Origin: Blastomonas fulva
GTDB lineage: Bacteria; Pseudomonadota; Alphaproteobacteria; Sphingomonadales; Sphingomonadaceae
Reading direction: 5' to 3'
DNA length: 64,000 nucleotides
NCBI RefSeq assembly: GCF_003431825.1
Contig: NZ_CP020083.1
Span: 744,001 to 808,000, forward strand
The notes beneath the pieces were generated by a model. It was not told the DNA's origin. It saw nothing but the letters and a program-made list of their open reading frames with translations, and did no database searches. The translations under genes were made by a program, and so were the position numbers. Positions 53,358 through 61,747 of this stretch are shown in pieces (the stretch's first letter is position 1; each line of letters starts with the position of its first letter).

Positions 53358-54149
53358 ATGGACAGCAGATGCCCCGCCTGGGCGCCGCCCCTGCTCGCGA
53401 TCCAGTTCCTCACCCGCATCCCCGTCCCGGGCACCGAGCGGCTGAGCGCGCAGCAGGTCGCGACCGGGCTGGTGCAGGCGGTGGGCTGGTTTCCTTTGGT
53501 CGGCGCAGGCATCGGCGCTGTCACCGCAGGCGTCGCGCTGGCGGCGGACGCCTTCTGGCCGGCTTTGGTCGCGGTGCTGATCGCGCTTGCGCTCGAGGCG
53601 CGGCTGACCGGTGCGTTCCACGAGGACGCGGTCGCCGATTTCTGCGATGCGTTCGGTGGCGGCTATACCGCAGACGATGTCCGGCGGATCATGAAGGACA
53701 GCCGCATCGGCAGCTATGGCAGCCTGGGGCTGATCCTCGCGGTCGGCCTGCGCGCCGCGCTGACGCTGGCGGTGATCGAGGCCATGGCACCATGGGCGGC
53801 CTTCCTGACGATCGTTGCTGCGGCGACCTTCGGGCGGCTGCTGGTCGTCGTGCTGATGACCCTTGTCGCGCCCGCTCCGCAGGGCACTGGGCTCGCCAAG
53901 GATGTCGCATCGGGCGTCGGGCCAGCGATTCTGCTGACGGCGCTGGCGACCGCGCTGCCCGGATTGCTGGGCTTTGCCGTGCTGAACCCTCTGCCCCTCC
54001 TGGCAGCCCTGCTGGCTAGCGGGGCCTTCATCGCATGGTTCCGCGCGCTGCTGCTGCGGCGGATCGGCGGCAGCACAGGCGACTGCCTGGGCTTTGCCGC
54101 TTATGCCGGGCAACTGATCCTCCTGCTCGCGGCGACGACGGCGCTGTGA
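53358..54149 (+). CDS. cobS: Adenosylcobinamide-GDP ribazoletransferase (cobalamin synthase)
   Basis: A 263-residue polytopic membrane enzyme joining adenosylcobinamide-GDP to alpha-ribazole (phosphate), the last assembly step (CobV in other naming). Family motifs LLAIQFLTRIPVP, GAFHEDAVADFCDAFGGG and MKDSRIGSYGSLGL are all seen. The Asp-rich HEDAVADFCDAF binds metal. It starts 2 bases after cobT and its stop overlaps the phosphatase ATG. It works with CobU, which is encoded divergently at the head of the operon. Confidence 0.95.
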   Translation: MDSRCPAWAPPLLAIQFLTRIPVPGTERLSAQQVATGLVQAVGWFPLVGAGIGAVTAGVALAADAFWPALVAVLIALALEARLTGAFHEDAVADFCDAFGGGYTADDVRRIMKDSRIGSYGSLGLILAVGLRAALTLAVIEAMAPWAAFLTIVAAATFGRLLVVVLMTLVAPAPQGTGLAKDVASGVGPAILLTALATALPGLLGFAVLNPLPLLAALLASGAFIAWFRALLLRRIGGSTGDCLGFAAYAGQLILLLAATTAL

Positions 54150-54688
54150 TGCGCACCTTGATACTGGTCCGTCATACCGAGGTTGCTCGCGCCTGGAAGG
54201 GCCGCTGCTACGGGCAAAGCGACATGGGGCTGAGCCGCGAGGGCGCCGCGCACGCCCGCGCGCTCGCCACCGAGCTGGCCGCATGGCACCCCGAAACCAT
54301 ATTGCATTCAGGCCTGCGCCGCGCGCGCATCCTGGCAGAGGCGATCGCAAATCTCGCAGGCGTCGGCGTTCACGCCATGCCCGATTGGCAGGAGCGCGAT
54401 TTCGGCAGCTGGGAGGGACGCAGCTGGGATGCGATCTACCGCGAAACCGGCAATGCGATGGACGGGATGATCGACGATCCGCACCACTTCCGCCCCGGCG
54501 GCGGCGAGACCACGATGGAGCTGGCCCGCCGCTCGCTCGCCGCGTTCGACCGCCTGCCGCCCGGCCGCGTGCTGGTCGTTACCCATGGCGGCCCGATCGC
54601 GGCGATCCTGGGCATGCGCCAGGGTCTCGCCCCCCGCGACTGGCCCGCGCTGGTCCCGCCGCCGGGGGGCTCTGTCGAGCTCGACTGA
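54149..54688 (+). CDS. cobC: Alpha-ribazole phosphatase-like histidine phosphatase
   Basis: A 179-residue phosphatase of the phosphoglycerate-mutase/histidine-phosphatase family. The phosphohistidine motif LVRHTEVA is at the N-terminus, the supporting Arg in HSGLRRAR, and the second catalytic His in VVTHGGPIAA. Proteins of this kind remove the phosphate from alpha-ribazole phosphate or cobalamin phosphate. The place at the end of the cobalamin operon, coupled to cobS (TGATG), supports that role. The family alone would not. Confidence 0.88.
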   Translation: MRTLILVRHTEVARAWKGRCYGQSDMGLSREGAAHARALATELAAWHPETILHSGLRRARILAEAIANLAGVGVHAMPDWQERDFGSWEGRSWDAIYRETGNAMDGMIDDPHHFRPGGGETTMELARRSLAAFDRLPPGRVLVVTHGGPIAAILGMRQGLAPRDWPALVPPPGGSVELD

Positions 54689-54788
54689 CCTCGCCTCGCT
54701 CAGTGTCACCCGCGCCCGGGCCAAAGCGTAACCGTTCCGCGTGCCGGGTCGAACATGGAGCGTACAACTCCCAAGGATGGACCCATCC

Positions 54789-55565
54789 ATGAAGCTTCTC
54801 TGGATCACTGCCGCTGCGGTTCTCACCACGCTTGCCATCTCCGCCCTCCACGCACCATCTCAAGGGTCGGCGCTCGGCAATTCCGCGCCATCACCTGCAA
54901 GACTGGCGATTTCGCAATCGGGCCCCGTGGTCGCCGAGCTGTTCACCAGTCAGGGCTGCTCGTCCTGCCCGCCCGCCGATGCGGTCGCCGCAAGGCTGGC
55001 GCGCGATCCTGCCATCCTCGTCATCAGCCGCCCGGTGACCTATTGGGACCGGCTTGGCTGGAAGGACAGCCTGGGCCGCGAGGAGAACACCCGGCTGCAG
55101 CGCCAATATGGCGACCGCGCCTTTGCCGGGGCGAACATCTACACCCCGCAGCTGGTGATCGATGGCAGTGCGCAGGGAGTCGGATCGCAAGAGGCCCATG
55201 CGCGCAAGCAGATCGCGCGCGCGGGCGCCATCCGCGCCCGCAGCGGCGTCACCGTGCGCGTCGCCCGCACCGCCGATGGCGGGCGCAGCATCGTGCTGCA
55301 GGGCAGGCCGGGGACCGGCACCGAGGTGATGCTGATCGCCCTGTCCTCGCGAGAAACGGTGAACATCGGCCGCGGCGAGAATGGCGGGCGCTCGGTCAGC
55401 TACACCAATGTCGTGCTCGACGAGATCTCGCTGGGCAGCTGGAGCGACGGCGGCCGCGCGATCGTGCTACGCCCCGATCAGCTCGATACGCGCGGCGCCG
55501 ACCGCCATGCGCTGGTCATCCGGCGCGGCGCGGGCGGCGCGATCATCGGCTCGGCGCTGATCTGA
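54789..55565 (+). CDS. Exported DUF1223 thioredoxin-fold protein
   Basis: A 258-residue protein with an N-terminal signal or anchor (MKLLWITAAAVLTTLAISAL). The DUF1223 family signature follows: VVAELFTSQGCSSCPPAD, with Cys57 and Cys60 in a CxxC motif like that of thioredoxins, then DRLGWKDSLG and YTPQLVIDG. The family is predicted to act in the periplasm, probably in redox or disulphide chemistry, but no reaction is established. The ATG at 54789 is preferred, as the GGATGG run is 8 bases ahead; an in-frame ATG at 54777 is possible. About 100 bases separate it from the cobalamin operon. Confidence 0.85.
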   Translation: MKLLWITAAAVLTTLAISALHAPSQGSALGNSAPSPARLAISQSGPVVAELFTSQGCSSCPPADAVAARLARDPAILVISRPVTYWDRLGWKDSLGREENTRLQRQYGDRAFAGANIYTPQLVIDGSAQGVGSQEAHARKQIARAGAIRARSGVTVRVARTADGGRSIVLQGRPGTGTEVMLIALSSRETVNIGRGENGGRSVSYTNVVLDEISLGSWSDGGRAIVLRPDQLDTRGADRHALVIRRGAGGAIIGSALI

Positions 55566-55644
55566 GCACGGGCCGGCAATAACCCTCTGGCGTAAATTGA
55601 CGATGCCGCTAGTTTCCCTGTCCGGGACACGGAAGGGACAATGT

Positions 55645-57024
55645 GTGGAACAAACGCTGATTTTTATCGCCATCATCGCTGCGGTGGTGGCTACAGGTTT
55701 CGTCGTCCCAGCCTTCCGCCCGTATGTTAGGCCGATGCCGTTTGTCGCGTTTTTACTAGGTATAGCTAGCGGCTTCCCGCTGACTTTGTTGTTGGCCACC
55801 ATGGCCTTTTGGCTTTCACGTGTTGGCATCGACAAATCGACAATTGGATTCGCGATAGGGCTGACCACGCCCTATACTCTTAAGTTTCTGTGGGCACCGC
55901 TGGTTGATAAACTGCCGTTACCGCTTCTGACGCGTTGGTTTGGTCAGCGCCGTGCTTGGCTGTTTCTGATTCAAGGATTGCTTTTTGCAGCTCTGTGGCA
56001 ACTAGGCGCCAGTAATCCTGCCAGCAACCTTGGTTGGTTTGCTGTATGTGCCATTGTTGTCGCATTTCTTTCGGCAACACAGGACATCGTAATTGATGCC
56101 TATCGCATCGAGATTTTATCCGACCAGGAACTTCCTCACGGCACCGCGATGAATCAATTCGGTTATCGTACGGGCAACCTGCTGGCGGGGGCAGGCACAA
56201 TCTATCTTGCCTCAGCCGAAGGCGCAGGGCTTGGCTGGGCAACGGCCTATGGCTTCACCGCTTTTTGCGTCCTGCCAGCAGCCATTGCGGCGCTATTCGC
56301 AGGGCCTGGCCAGTATGTCGAACGGCATGCGATCGCTGCAGGGCAGTCGTTTGGTAACTGGATCGCCGAAACGGTACTTAACCCATTTCGTGAATTCCTG
56401 ACCCGAAACGGCGCCGTTCTCATTCTAGCATTTGTGCTGATCTACAAAGTCGGCGATGCAATGGGTCAGATCATGCTTGCCCCGATGATCGTTGAGTTGG
56501 GGTTCAGCGACACGGAGTATGTCACGGTCAACAAGTTCGTCGGCTTCGCAGCATTGATTGTCGGATCGGCCTTTGGAGCACCCTTCATCGCCTGGCTGGG
56601 CATGGGGCGTGCACTGTTCGTGTCGGGTCTGCTAATGATGTTCTCTAACCTTCTGTTTGCTGTACTCGCTGCCACGGGTGACTCCAATGTGATGCTGGCG
56701 ATTGCAGTAGGAACCGAGAACTTTACAAGCGGGATTGGGCTGACGGTTTTTGTGACATATCTATCCGGCTTATCAAACCTTGCCTATACCGCGACCCAAT
56801 TTGCATTACTGTCATCGTTTGCAGCTGTAGGGCGAACATGGTTGTCGGCACCTTCTGGTTATCTTGCAGAGAACCTGGGTTGGGTGAATTTTTGGATATG
56901 CACAGTCGCTATCGCAGTTCCCGGTATGGTCCTTCTCTGGATTTTGTGGAAGCGCGGCTTTGTCGTCGAAACGGTGCGGCAGACGCCTGCTGTGGTGGCA
57001 GAACCGGCCCCCGCTTCGCAATAG
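55645..57024 (+). CDS. ampG: AmpG-like MFS permease, low GC, probably acquired
   Basis: A 459-residue major facilitator with about 12-14 helices of the AmpG type, which import anhydromuropeptides from cell-wall recycling. Family segments include FLLGIASGFPLTLL, LKFLWAPLVDKLPLPLL, ATQDIVIDAYRIEIL and NQFGYRTGNLLAG. The GTG at 55645 has GGAAGGGA 6 bases upstream. The gene is visibly poorer in GC and uses TTA, ATA, TTT and AAT-type codons that are rare in its neighbours, a sign of horizontal gain. Directly behind it lies a GC-rich fragment that matches the end of another AmpG, so this gene seems to have replaced a native one. Confidence 0.85.
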   Translation: MEQTLIFIAIIAAVVATGFVVPAFRPYVRPMPFVAFLLGIASGFPLTLLLATMAFWLSRVGIDKSTIGFAIGLTTPYTLKFLWAPLVDKLPLPLLTRWFGQRRAWLFLIQGLLFAALWQLGASNPASNLGWFAVCAIVVAFLSATQDIVIDAYRIEILSDQELPHGTAMNQFGYRTGNLLAGAGTIYLASAEGAGLGWATAYGFTAFCVLPAAIAALFAGPGQYVERHAIAAGQSFGNWIAETVLNPFREFLTRNGAVLILAFVLIYKVGDAMGQIMLAPMIVELGFSDTEYVTVNKFVGFAALIVGSAFGAPFIAWLGMGRALFVSGLLMMFSNLLFAVLAATGDSNVMLAIAVGTENFTSGIGLTVFVTYLSGLSNLAYTATQFALLSSFAAVGRTWLSAPSGYLAENLGWVNFWICTVAIAVPGMVLLWILWKRGFVVETVRQTPAVVAEPAPASQ

Positions 57025-57042
57025 CGTGACTCATAACGGCGC

Positions 57043-57126
57043 GTGCTCCTGTTCTGGTGGATGATGGCGAGCGGGCTCGTCGATCGCTCGCTGGGCACTG
57101 CGGGCACCGAGGAGAGCGGGGAATAG
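57043..57126 (+). pseudogene. 3' remnant of a second, GC-rich ampG gene
   Basis: A frame starting VLLFWWMMASGLVDRSLG and ending in a stop at 57124 aligns with the last helix of the intact AmpG (MVLLWILWKRGFVVETV). It uses the GC-rich codons of the genome. Only about 27 codons remain, with no start or family domain. It is best explained as the leftover 3' end of the resident ampG after recombination with the low-GC version. Confidence 0.65.
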
Positions 57127-57151
57127 CCGCGCAATCCTCGCCGCGCCCGGA

Positions 57152-57952
57152 TCAGCGGAACGGCAGCTGCATCGACCAGCCGAACCGCATCGATTCGCGC
57201 CCCGGATAATCGGCAAGGCCGATCGTCATCGCCTCGTGCCCCCCGCTGGGCCGGGCGCGATAGGTGCGAAAGAGCCGGTCCCAGATCGACAGGCAGAAGC
57301 CGTAATTGCTGTCATGCTCGACCCGCCGGGTGCTGTGGTGCACGCGGTGCATGTCCGGCGTGACGATCACCAGCCGCAGCATGCTATCCAGCGACAAGGG
57401 CAGCGCGAGATTGGCGTGGTTGAACATCGGCAGCACCGCAAGCAGCAGCTCGAACACGATCAGCGCCCAGAGCGGCGCCCCCAGCGCCAGCGCCACGCCC
57501 AGCTTGAACAGCATCGACAGGCCGATCTCCAGCGGATGGAAGCGCAGCGCCGTCGACATGTCGAGATCGCGGTCGGCATGGTGCACGCGGTGCAGCCGCC
57601 ACAGCAAAGGCAGCCGGTGCGTCGCCCAGTGCTGCGCCCAGACAGCAAGATCGAGCAGCAGGATTGCGATCAGCCCCTGCGCCCAGAAGGGCAGCCCGGT
57701 CTGCGGCAACAGCCCGAAATCAGGATGGAGCGCATAGCCGGTGACCGCGCCGAACACGCCGATGAACACCAGGGCCTGGACACCCCGCTCGATCGGCATG
57801 TTGACCAGCACAAAGCCCAGATGCGTGCGCCAGCGCTGCAAGAGCGGCATCCGGTGGCGACGGCGCGGCCAGACCGCCTCGGCCAGCATCAGCGCCAGCG
57901 CGGTGCCGATCAGCACCCCGCTGATCAGCCAGGGCTGGCCGCTGGCGATCAT
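57152..57952 (-). CDS. Sterol desaturase / fatty acid hydroxylase-family protein
   Basis: A 266-residue membrane protein of the di-iron hydroxylase superfamily. It shows the clustered histidine motifs HWATH, HRVHHAD and, later, MHRVHHS, which bind two irons, set among four or five hydrophobic helices. Members oxidise lipids such as fatty acids, sterols or carotenoids. The exact substrate here is unknown. The ATG at 57952 overlaps the stop of the preceding Old Yellow Enzyme gene (ATGA), so the two form an operon. The longer open frame extending to 58414 is within that gene and not used. Confidence 0.9.
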   Translation of the reverse strand: MIASGQPWLISGVLIGTALALMLAEAVWPRRRHRMPLLQRWRTHLGFVLVNMPIERGVQALVFIGVFGAVTGYALHPDFGLLPQTGLPFWAQGLIAILLLDLAVWAQHWATHRLPLLWRLHRVHHADRDLDMSTALRFHPLEIGLSMLFKLGVALALGAPLWALIVFELLLAVLPMFNHANLALPLSLDSMLRLVIVTPDMHRVHHSTRRVEHDSNYGFCLSIWDRLFRTYRARPSGGHEAMTIGLADYPGRESMRFGWSMQLPFR

Positions 57953-59061
57953 GAGGCTGTGGCGGTTTCCGCGACCAGCCCCTGTTCGGCCATGGTCGGA
58001 TAGTCGGTATAGCCTTCTGCCCCCTGACCGTACCAGCGCTTGGGATTGTCCGGGGTGAGCGGCGCATCGACGGCTAGCCGGGCGGGCAGATCGGGGTTGG
58101 CGAGGAAGGTGCGGCCAAAGCTGATCGCGTCGGCGCGGCCTTCGGCCATCGCGGCAGAGGCATTTTCCAGCACATAGTCGCTGTTGAGCACCAGGGGCCC
58201 CTTGAACACCTTGCGGATCTGCGGGCTGACCGGCGGAACGTCGCTGGCGCCGAAGGTGCCGGTGGCAGGCGGCTCGCGCAGTTCCAGAAACGCGATGCCG
58301 ATGCTGTCTAGCAGGGCTGCGGCGGCGGTGAAGGTCGCCTCGGGGGTCGCATCGTTGACGCCCTGGGTTTCGCCATTGGGCGACAGCCGCACCGAGACAT
58401 GCTCGTGGCTCCACACGCCGACCAGCGCTTGCGTGATCTCGCCCAGCAGCCGGATTCGGTTTTCGATTGCGCCGCCATATGCGTCCTCGCGCAGGTTGGA
58501 CGAGGAGCGGATGAACTGGTCGATCAGATAGCCGTTGGCGGCGTGGATCTGCACCCCGTCGAACCCGGCGCGGCGCGCGTTCTCGGTCGCGCGCACATAG
58601 TCCGCGATCACGCGGGGGATTTCGTCCACCGGCAGCGCGCGCGCGGTGTCATAGGGCTTGGTGCCCTCATAGGTATGCGCGTGATAATCGAAGCGCGTCG
58701 CCGACGCCGAGATCGGCGGCTTTCCGCCGATGAAGTCCGAATGCACCAGCCGGCCCATATGCCACAGCTGGCAGATGATGCGCCCGCCGGCCTTGTGCAC
58801 CTGATCGGTGATCGGCTTCCAGGCTTCGACCTGCTCATCGTTCCAGATGCCGGGCGCATAAGGCGTGCCCAGTCCTTCGGGGCTGATGCCGGTGGCTTCC
58901 GAGATGATCAGCCCGGCGCTGGCGCGCTGCGCGTAATAGTCCCCCATCAGCGCAACCGGAACATGCGCCCTGGTCGAGCGGCAGCGGGTGAGCGGCGCCA
59001 TCAGGATACGGTTGGGGCAGGCAATCGCGCCCAGCTGGATGGGATCGAACAGATTTGGCAT
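57949..59061 (-). CDS. Old Yellow Enzyme-family alkene reductase
   Basis: A 370-residue FMN-dependent ene-reductase of the NemA/OYE class, a TIM barrel in the cytoplasm using NAD(P)H to reduce activated double bonds or nitro esters. The N-terminal LFDPIQLGAIACPNRILMAPLTRCRS is typical. The catalytic His/Asn and Tyr are in VQIHAANGYLIDQF. SFGRTFLANPDLP binds the FMN phosphate. It is coupled to the fatty acid hydroxylase gene downstream. The 70 bases to the divergent EamA gene hold both promoters. Confidence 0.94.
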   Translation of the reverse strand: MPNLFDPIQLGAIACPNRILMAPLTRCRSTRAHVPVALMGDYYAQRASAGLIISEATGISPEGLGTPYAPGIWNDEQVEAWKPITDQVHKAGGRIICQLWHMGRLVHSDFIGGKPPISASATRFDYHAHTYEGTKPYDTARALPVDEIPRVIADYVRATENARRAGFDGVQIHAANGYLIDQFIRSSSNLREDAYGGAIENRIRLLGEITQALVGVWSHEHVSVRLSPNGETQGVNDATPEATFTAAAALLDSIGIAFLELREPPATGTFGASDVPPVSPQIRKVFKGPLVLNSDYVLENASAAMAEGRADAISFGRTFLANPDLPARLAVDAPLTPDNPKRWYGQGAEGYTDYPTMAEQGLVAETATAS

Positions 59062-59134
59062 CGGGATCGTGTCTCCGTCTTTTTCGTCCCGATTTTGCCG
59101 AGACAGGATTTGAGGGATTGGCTAAGGCCCCGCG

Positions 59135-60043
59135 ATGACAAAAGCAACCGAGCGCGGTGGCGGCCTTGCCCTGCTGGCGCTGATTCTGTCCAATGTCGCG
59201 CTCGCCTTCGGCCCGCTGTTCGTGCGGATGGCCGATACTGGGCCTGTGTCCGCAGGATTCTGGCGGCTCAGCCTGGCGCTGCCGGTGCTGGTGCTGATCG
59301 CGATGCAACGGCGCGAGCCGCTGTCGGGCTTTCGCCCGGGCATCTGGTGGATGCTGGCGCTGGGCGGCTTTGCCTTTGCGCTCGACCTTGCCAGCTGGAA
59401 CTTCGGGATCGAACGCACCAAGCTCGCCAATGCGACCCTGTTCGGCAACATGGGCAGCATTCTGCTCGTGCTCTACGGCTTCGTCATCAGCCGTGCCTGG
59501 CCGCACAAGGCGGAGGCAGGAGCGGTGCTGCTGGCGATTATCGGCGCATCGCTGCTGATGGGAAGCTCCTACGAGCTCGATGTCCGCAATCTGGTCGGCG
59601 ATCTGTTCTGCCTGGCAGCGGGCGTGCTGTATGTCGTCTATCTGCTGAGCATCCGTCATGTCCGCAACGATCTGGGCAGCTGGTCGGTGCTGGTCTGGTC
59701 GACCGTGTTCGGCATCGGCCCGTTGCTGGGGATCGCGCTGCTGCTGGGCGAGCCGGTCTGGCCGACCGACTGGACCCCGGTGCTGCTGCTCGCGGTCGTC
59801 TGCCAGCTCTTCGGCCAGGGGCTGATGGTCTATGCGGTCAACCATTTCTCGCCGGTGGTGCTGGGCATCGCCTTGCTCGGCCAGCCGGTGATCGCGTGCA
59901 TCATCGGCTGGGTGGTGTTCGACGAGATCTTGTCGCTGGCGGACTGGATCGGCATGATCGCGATCGGCATCGCGCTGGTGCTGGTGCGCCTTCCCGAGGC
60001 ACGCCGAGCCGCGCGACTTGCAGGTTCGGCTCCGGCTTCCTAA
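59135..60043 (+). CDS. EamA/DMT-family transporter
   Basis: A 302-residue inner-membrane protein with ten predicted helices arranged as two EamA repeats, the drug/metabolite transporter superfamily. The first repeat contains FGPLFVRMADTGPVSAGFWRL, the second covers QLFGQGLMVYAVNHFSPVVLGIALLGQPVIA. Such carriers export amino acids, nucleotides or other metabolites; the substrate is not predictable. It is divergent from the Old Yellow Enzyme gene. The coq9 gene follows 33 bases downstream. Confidence 0.9.
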   Translation: MTKATERGGGLALLALILSNVALAFGPLFVRMADTGPVSAGFWRLSLALPVLVLIAMQRREPLSGFRPGIWWMLALGGFAFALDLASWNFGIERTKLANATLFGNMGSILLVLYGFVISRAWPHKAEAGAVLLAIIGASLLMGSSYELDVRNLVGDLFCLAAGVLYVVYLLSIRHVRNDLGSWSVLVWSTVFGIGPLLGIALLLGEPVWPTDWTPVLLLAVVCQLFGQGLMVYAVNHFSPVVLGIALLGQPVIACIIGWVVFDEILSLADWIGMIAIGIALVLVRLPEARRAARLAGSAPAS

Positions 60044-60076
60044 TTGGAAGTGGACCCTAGGAGGCACTGCAAGCCG

Positions 60077-60754
60077 ATGTACCGCCCGACCAAGCTCGAT
60101 ACCCTGCCCGCCGATGCCACGCTCGACGAGGTGCGGCTGTTCCTGCCGCCGCTCATCGCCGATGAAGCGGTATTCGATGGCTGGACGCCGGCTGCACGCG
60201 ATGCCGCCGCAAGCGCCCAAGGCGTCGAACCGGGGCTTGCCCAGCTGGCCTTCGACCAGGGCGCGATGGACATGATCGAGGCGTGGATCAGCCACATCGA
60301 CGCACAGATGATCGAGGCGTTTCCGCCAGAGCGGATTGCTGCGATGAAGATCCGCGAGCGAATCACCGCGCTCGTCGCGTTCCGGTTCGAGGCGGTGGCG
60401 CACCAGCGCGAGGCGCTGCGCCGCGCGACCGCGATCCTGGCGCTGCCTTCCAATCTGGGGCGCGCGGCGAAACTTTCGTGGCGCACCGCAGACCTGATGT
60501 GGCGGCTCGCCGGCGATACCGCCACCGACTACAATCACTATTCCAAGCGCATGATCCTCTCGGGCGTCTATGGATCGACGCTGATGGCATTTCTCGATGA
60601 CGAAAGCGCCGACTTCACCGACACCCACGCTTTTCTGGGCCGCCGCATCGACAACGTCATGCAGTTCGAAAAGGCCAAGGCCAAGTGGACCAAGGGCGGC
60701 GAGAGCCTGAGCCTGACCCGCTTTCTGGGCCGTCTGCGCTACCCGGCGCGCTGA
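60077..60754 (+). CDS. coq9: COQ9-family ubiquinone biosynthesis protein
   Basis: A 225-residue protein of the COQ9/TetR-like fold. In mitochondria and alphaproteobacteria COQ9 binds lipids and helps the hydroxylase Coq7 in ubiquinone synthesis. The family core is present: WRTADLMWRLAGDTATDYNHYSKRMILSGVYGSTLMAFLDD, here with positions about 135-175. The ATG at 60077 follows GGAGG at 12 bases, a slightly long spacing; a TTG at 60044 is an alternative. It is a good marker for the alphaproteobacterial origin of the window. Confidence 0.92.
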   Translation: MYRPTKLDTLPADATLDEVRLFLPPLIADEAVFDGWTPAARDAAASAQGVEPGLAQLAFDQGAMDMIEAWISHIDAQMIEAFPPERIAAMKIRERITALVAFRFEAVAHQREALRRATAILALPSNLGRAAKLSWRTADLMWRLAGDTATDYNHYSKRMILSGVYGSTLMAFLDDESADFTDTHAFLGRRIDNVMQFEKAKAKWTKGGESLSLTRFLGRLRYPAR

Positions 60755-60847
60755 CCGCGCCGCTGCGCTGCCATATCCATTTGCAGGTTTGCGGCGGAAC
60801 CGAAAACGGTGCATGAACCAGGCTGGTGAGAGCACGCGGGATCGGTG

Positions 60848-61315
60848 ATGACAGCCTTCAATCTGTACAAGTTTTTGCACATTCTTGGCATCATCCTGCT
60901 GCTCGGCAACATCACCGTCACCGCCATCTGGAAGGTGTTTGCCGACCGGACACGCGACGGCAACATCGTCGCCTTCGGCCAGCGACTGGTCACCGGGACC
61001 GATTTCGGCGTGACCATTCCGGGGATCATCCTCACCATCGTCGGAGGCTATGGCGCGATGTTCGAGGCGCGCTACGGCTTTCCCGGCCCCGACTGGCTGC
61101 TCTGGAGCCAGCTGTGCTTCGTCGCCGCGGGCGTGCTGTGGCTGGGCATGCTGGTGCCGATCCAGATCAGGCAGGCCAGGCTCGCGCGCGGCTTCACAGG
61201 CGCGGACACGATCAGCGAGGAGTATCGCGCGCTGGCGCGCCGCTGGCTGTTCTGGGGGCTGGTCGCGACGGTTCCGCTGGTCGCGGCGCTCTATTTCATG
61301 ATCGCCAAGCCCTAG
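60848..61315 (+). CDS. DUF2269-like integral membrane protein
   Basis: A 155-residue membrane protein with four helices (LYKFLHILGIILLLGNITVTAIW at the N-terminus). It resembles the DUF2269 family, whose first helix carries a conserved histidine, as here. The function is unknown. The ATG at 60848 directly follows an in-frame GTG at 60845, and the ribosome binding site is weak. It stands alone, about 90 bases after coq9, and its stop faces the fliS stop 11 bases away. Confidence 0.75.
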   Translation: MTAFNLYKFLHILGIILLLGNITVTAIWKVFADRTRDGNIVAFGQRLVTGTDFGVTIPGIILTIVGGYGAMFEARYGFPGPDWLLWSQLCFVAAGVLWLGMLVPIQIRQARLARGFTGADTISEEYRALARRWLFWGLVATVPLVAALYFMIAKP

Positions 61316-61326
61316 CCTGCCGAGCC

Positions 61327-61722
61327 TTAGCCGCGCGGCGCGATGGTCCGCCAGGCTTCCGCGATTTCGGCGAGCATCTGGCGGGCGGAAATCAGCATGT
61401 CGACCTTGTCGATGCTGATCGCGGCGTTGATCCGGCGGCTGGCTTCGCGATAGATCCGCGCCAGCGCCAGCGCCAGTTCGCCGCCCTTTTCGAAATCGAG
61501 GCTTTCTTCCAGCGCGATGACGATCGCCGAGGCACGCGCGCGCGCCTGGATCATCGGAACGCTTTCGCCGCGCTGGGCATGGCGCACCGCAGCATCGAGC
61601 CGCAGCAGCAGTTCGTCGAACAGAATGACGACCAGATCATGCGGGCTGGCGCCCTCCACCCGGCTGGCGGTATCGACGGCCTTGTAGCTGCCCATGTTGC
61701 GGCGGGGGGAAATGAAGCTCAT
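61327..61722 (-). CDS. fliS: Flagellar export chaperone FliS
   Basis: A 131-residue helical chaperone that binds the C-terminus of flagellin in the cytoplasm and keeps it unfolded for export. The family pattern is present: YKAVDTASRVEGASPHDLVVILFDELLLRLDAA, then a middle helix (GESVPMIQARARASAIVIALEESLDF) and a C-terminal helical part. It lies 25 bases after fliD on the same strand, the usual order of fliD and fliS. No flagellin gene is in the window. Confidence 0.93.
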   Translation of the reverse strand: MSFISPRRNMGSYKAVDTASRVEGASPHDLVVILFDELLLRLDAAVRHAQRGESVPMIQARARASAIVIALEESLDFEKGGELALALARIYREASRRINAAISIDKVDMLISARQMLAEIAEAWRTIAPRG

Positions 61723-61747
61723 GATTGTCCCTTATCGTTTCTTGTTC

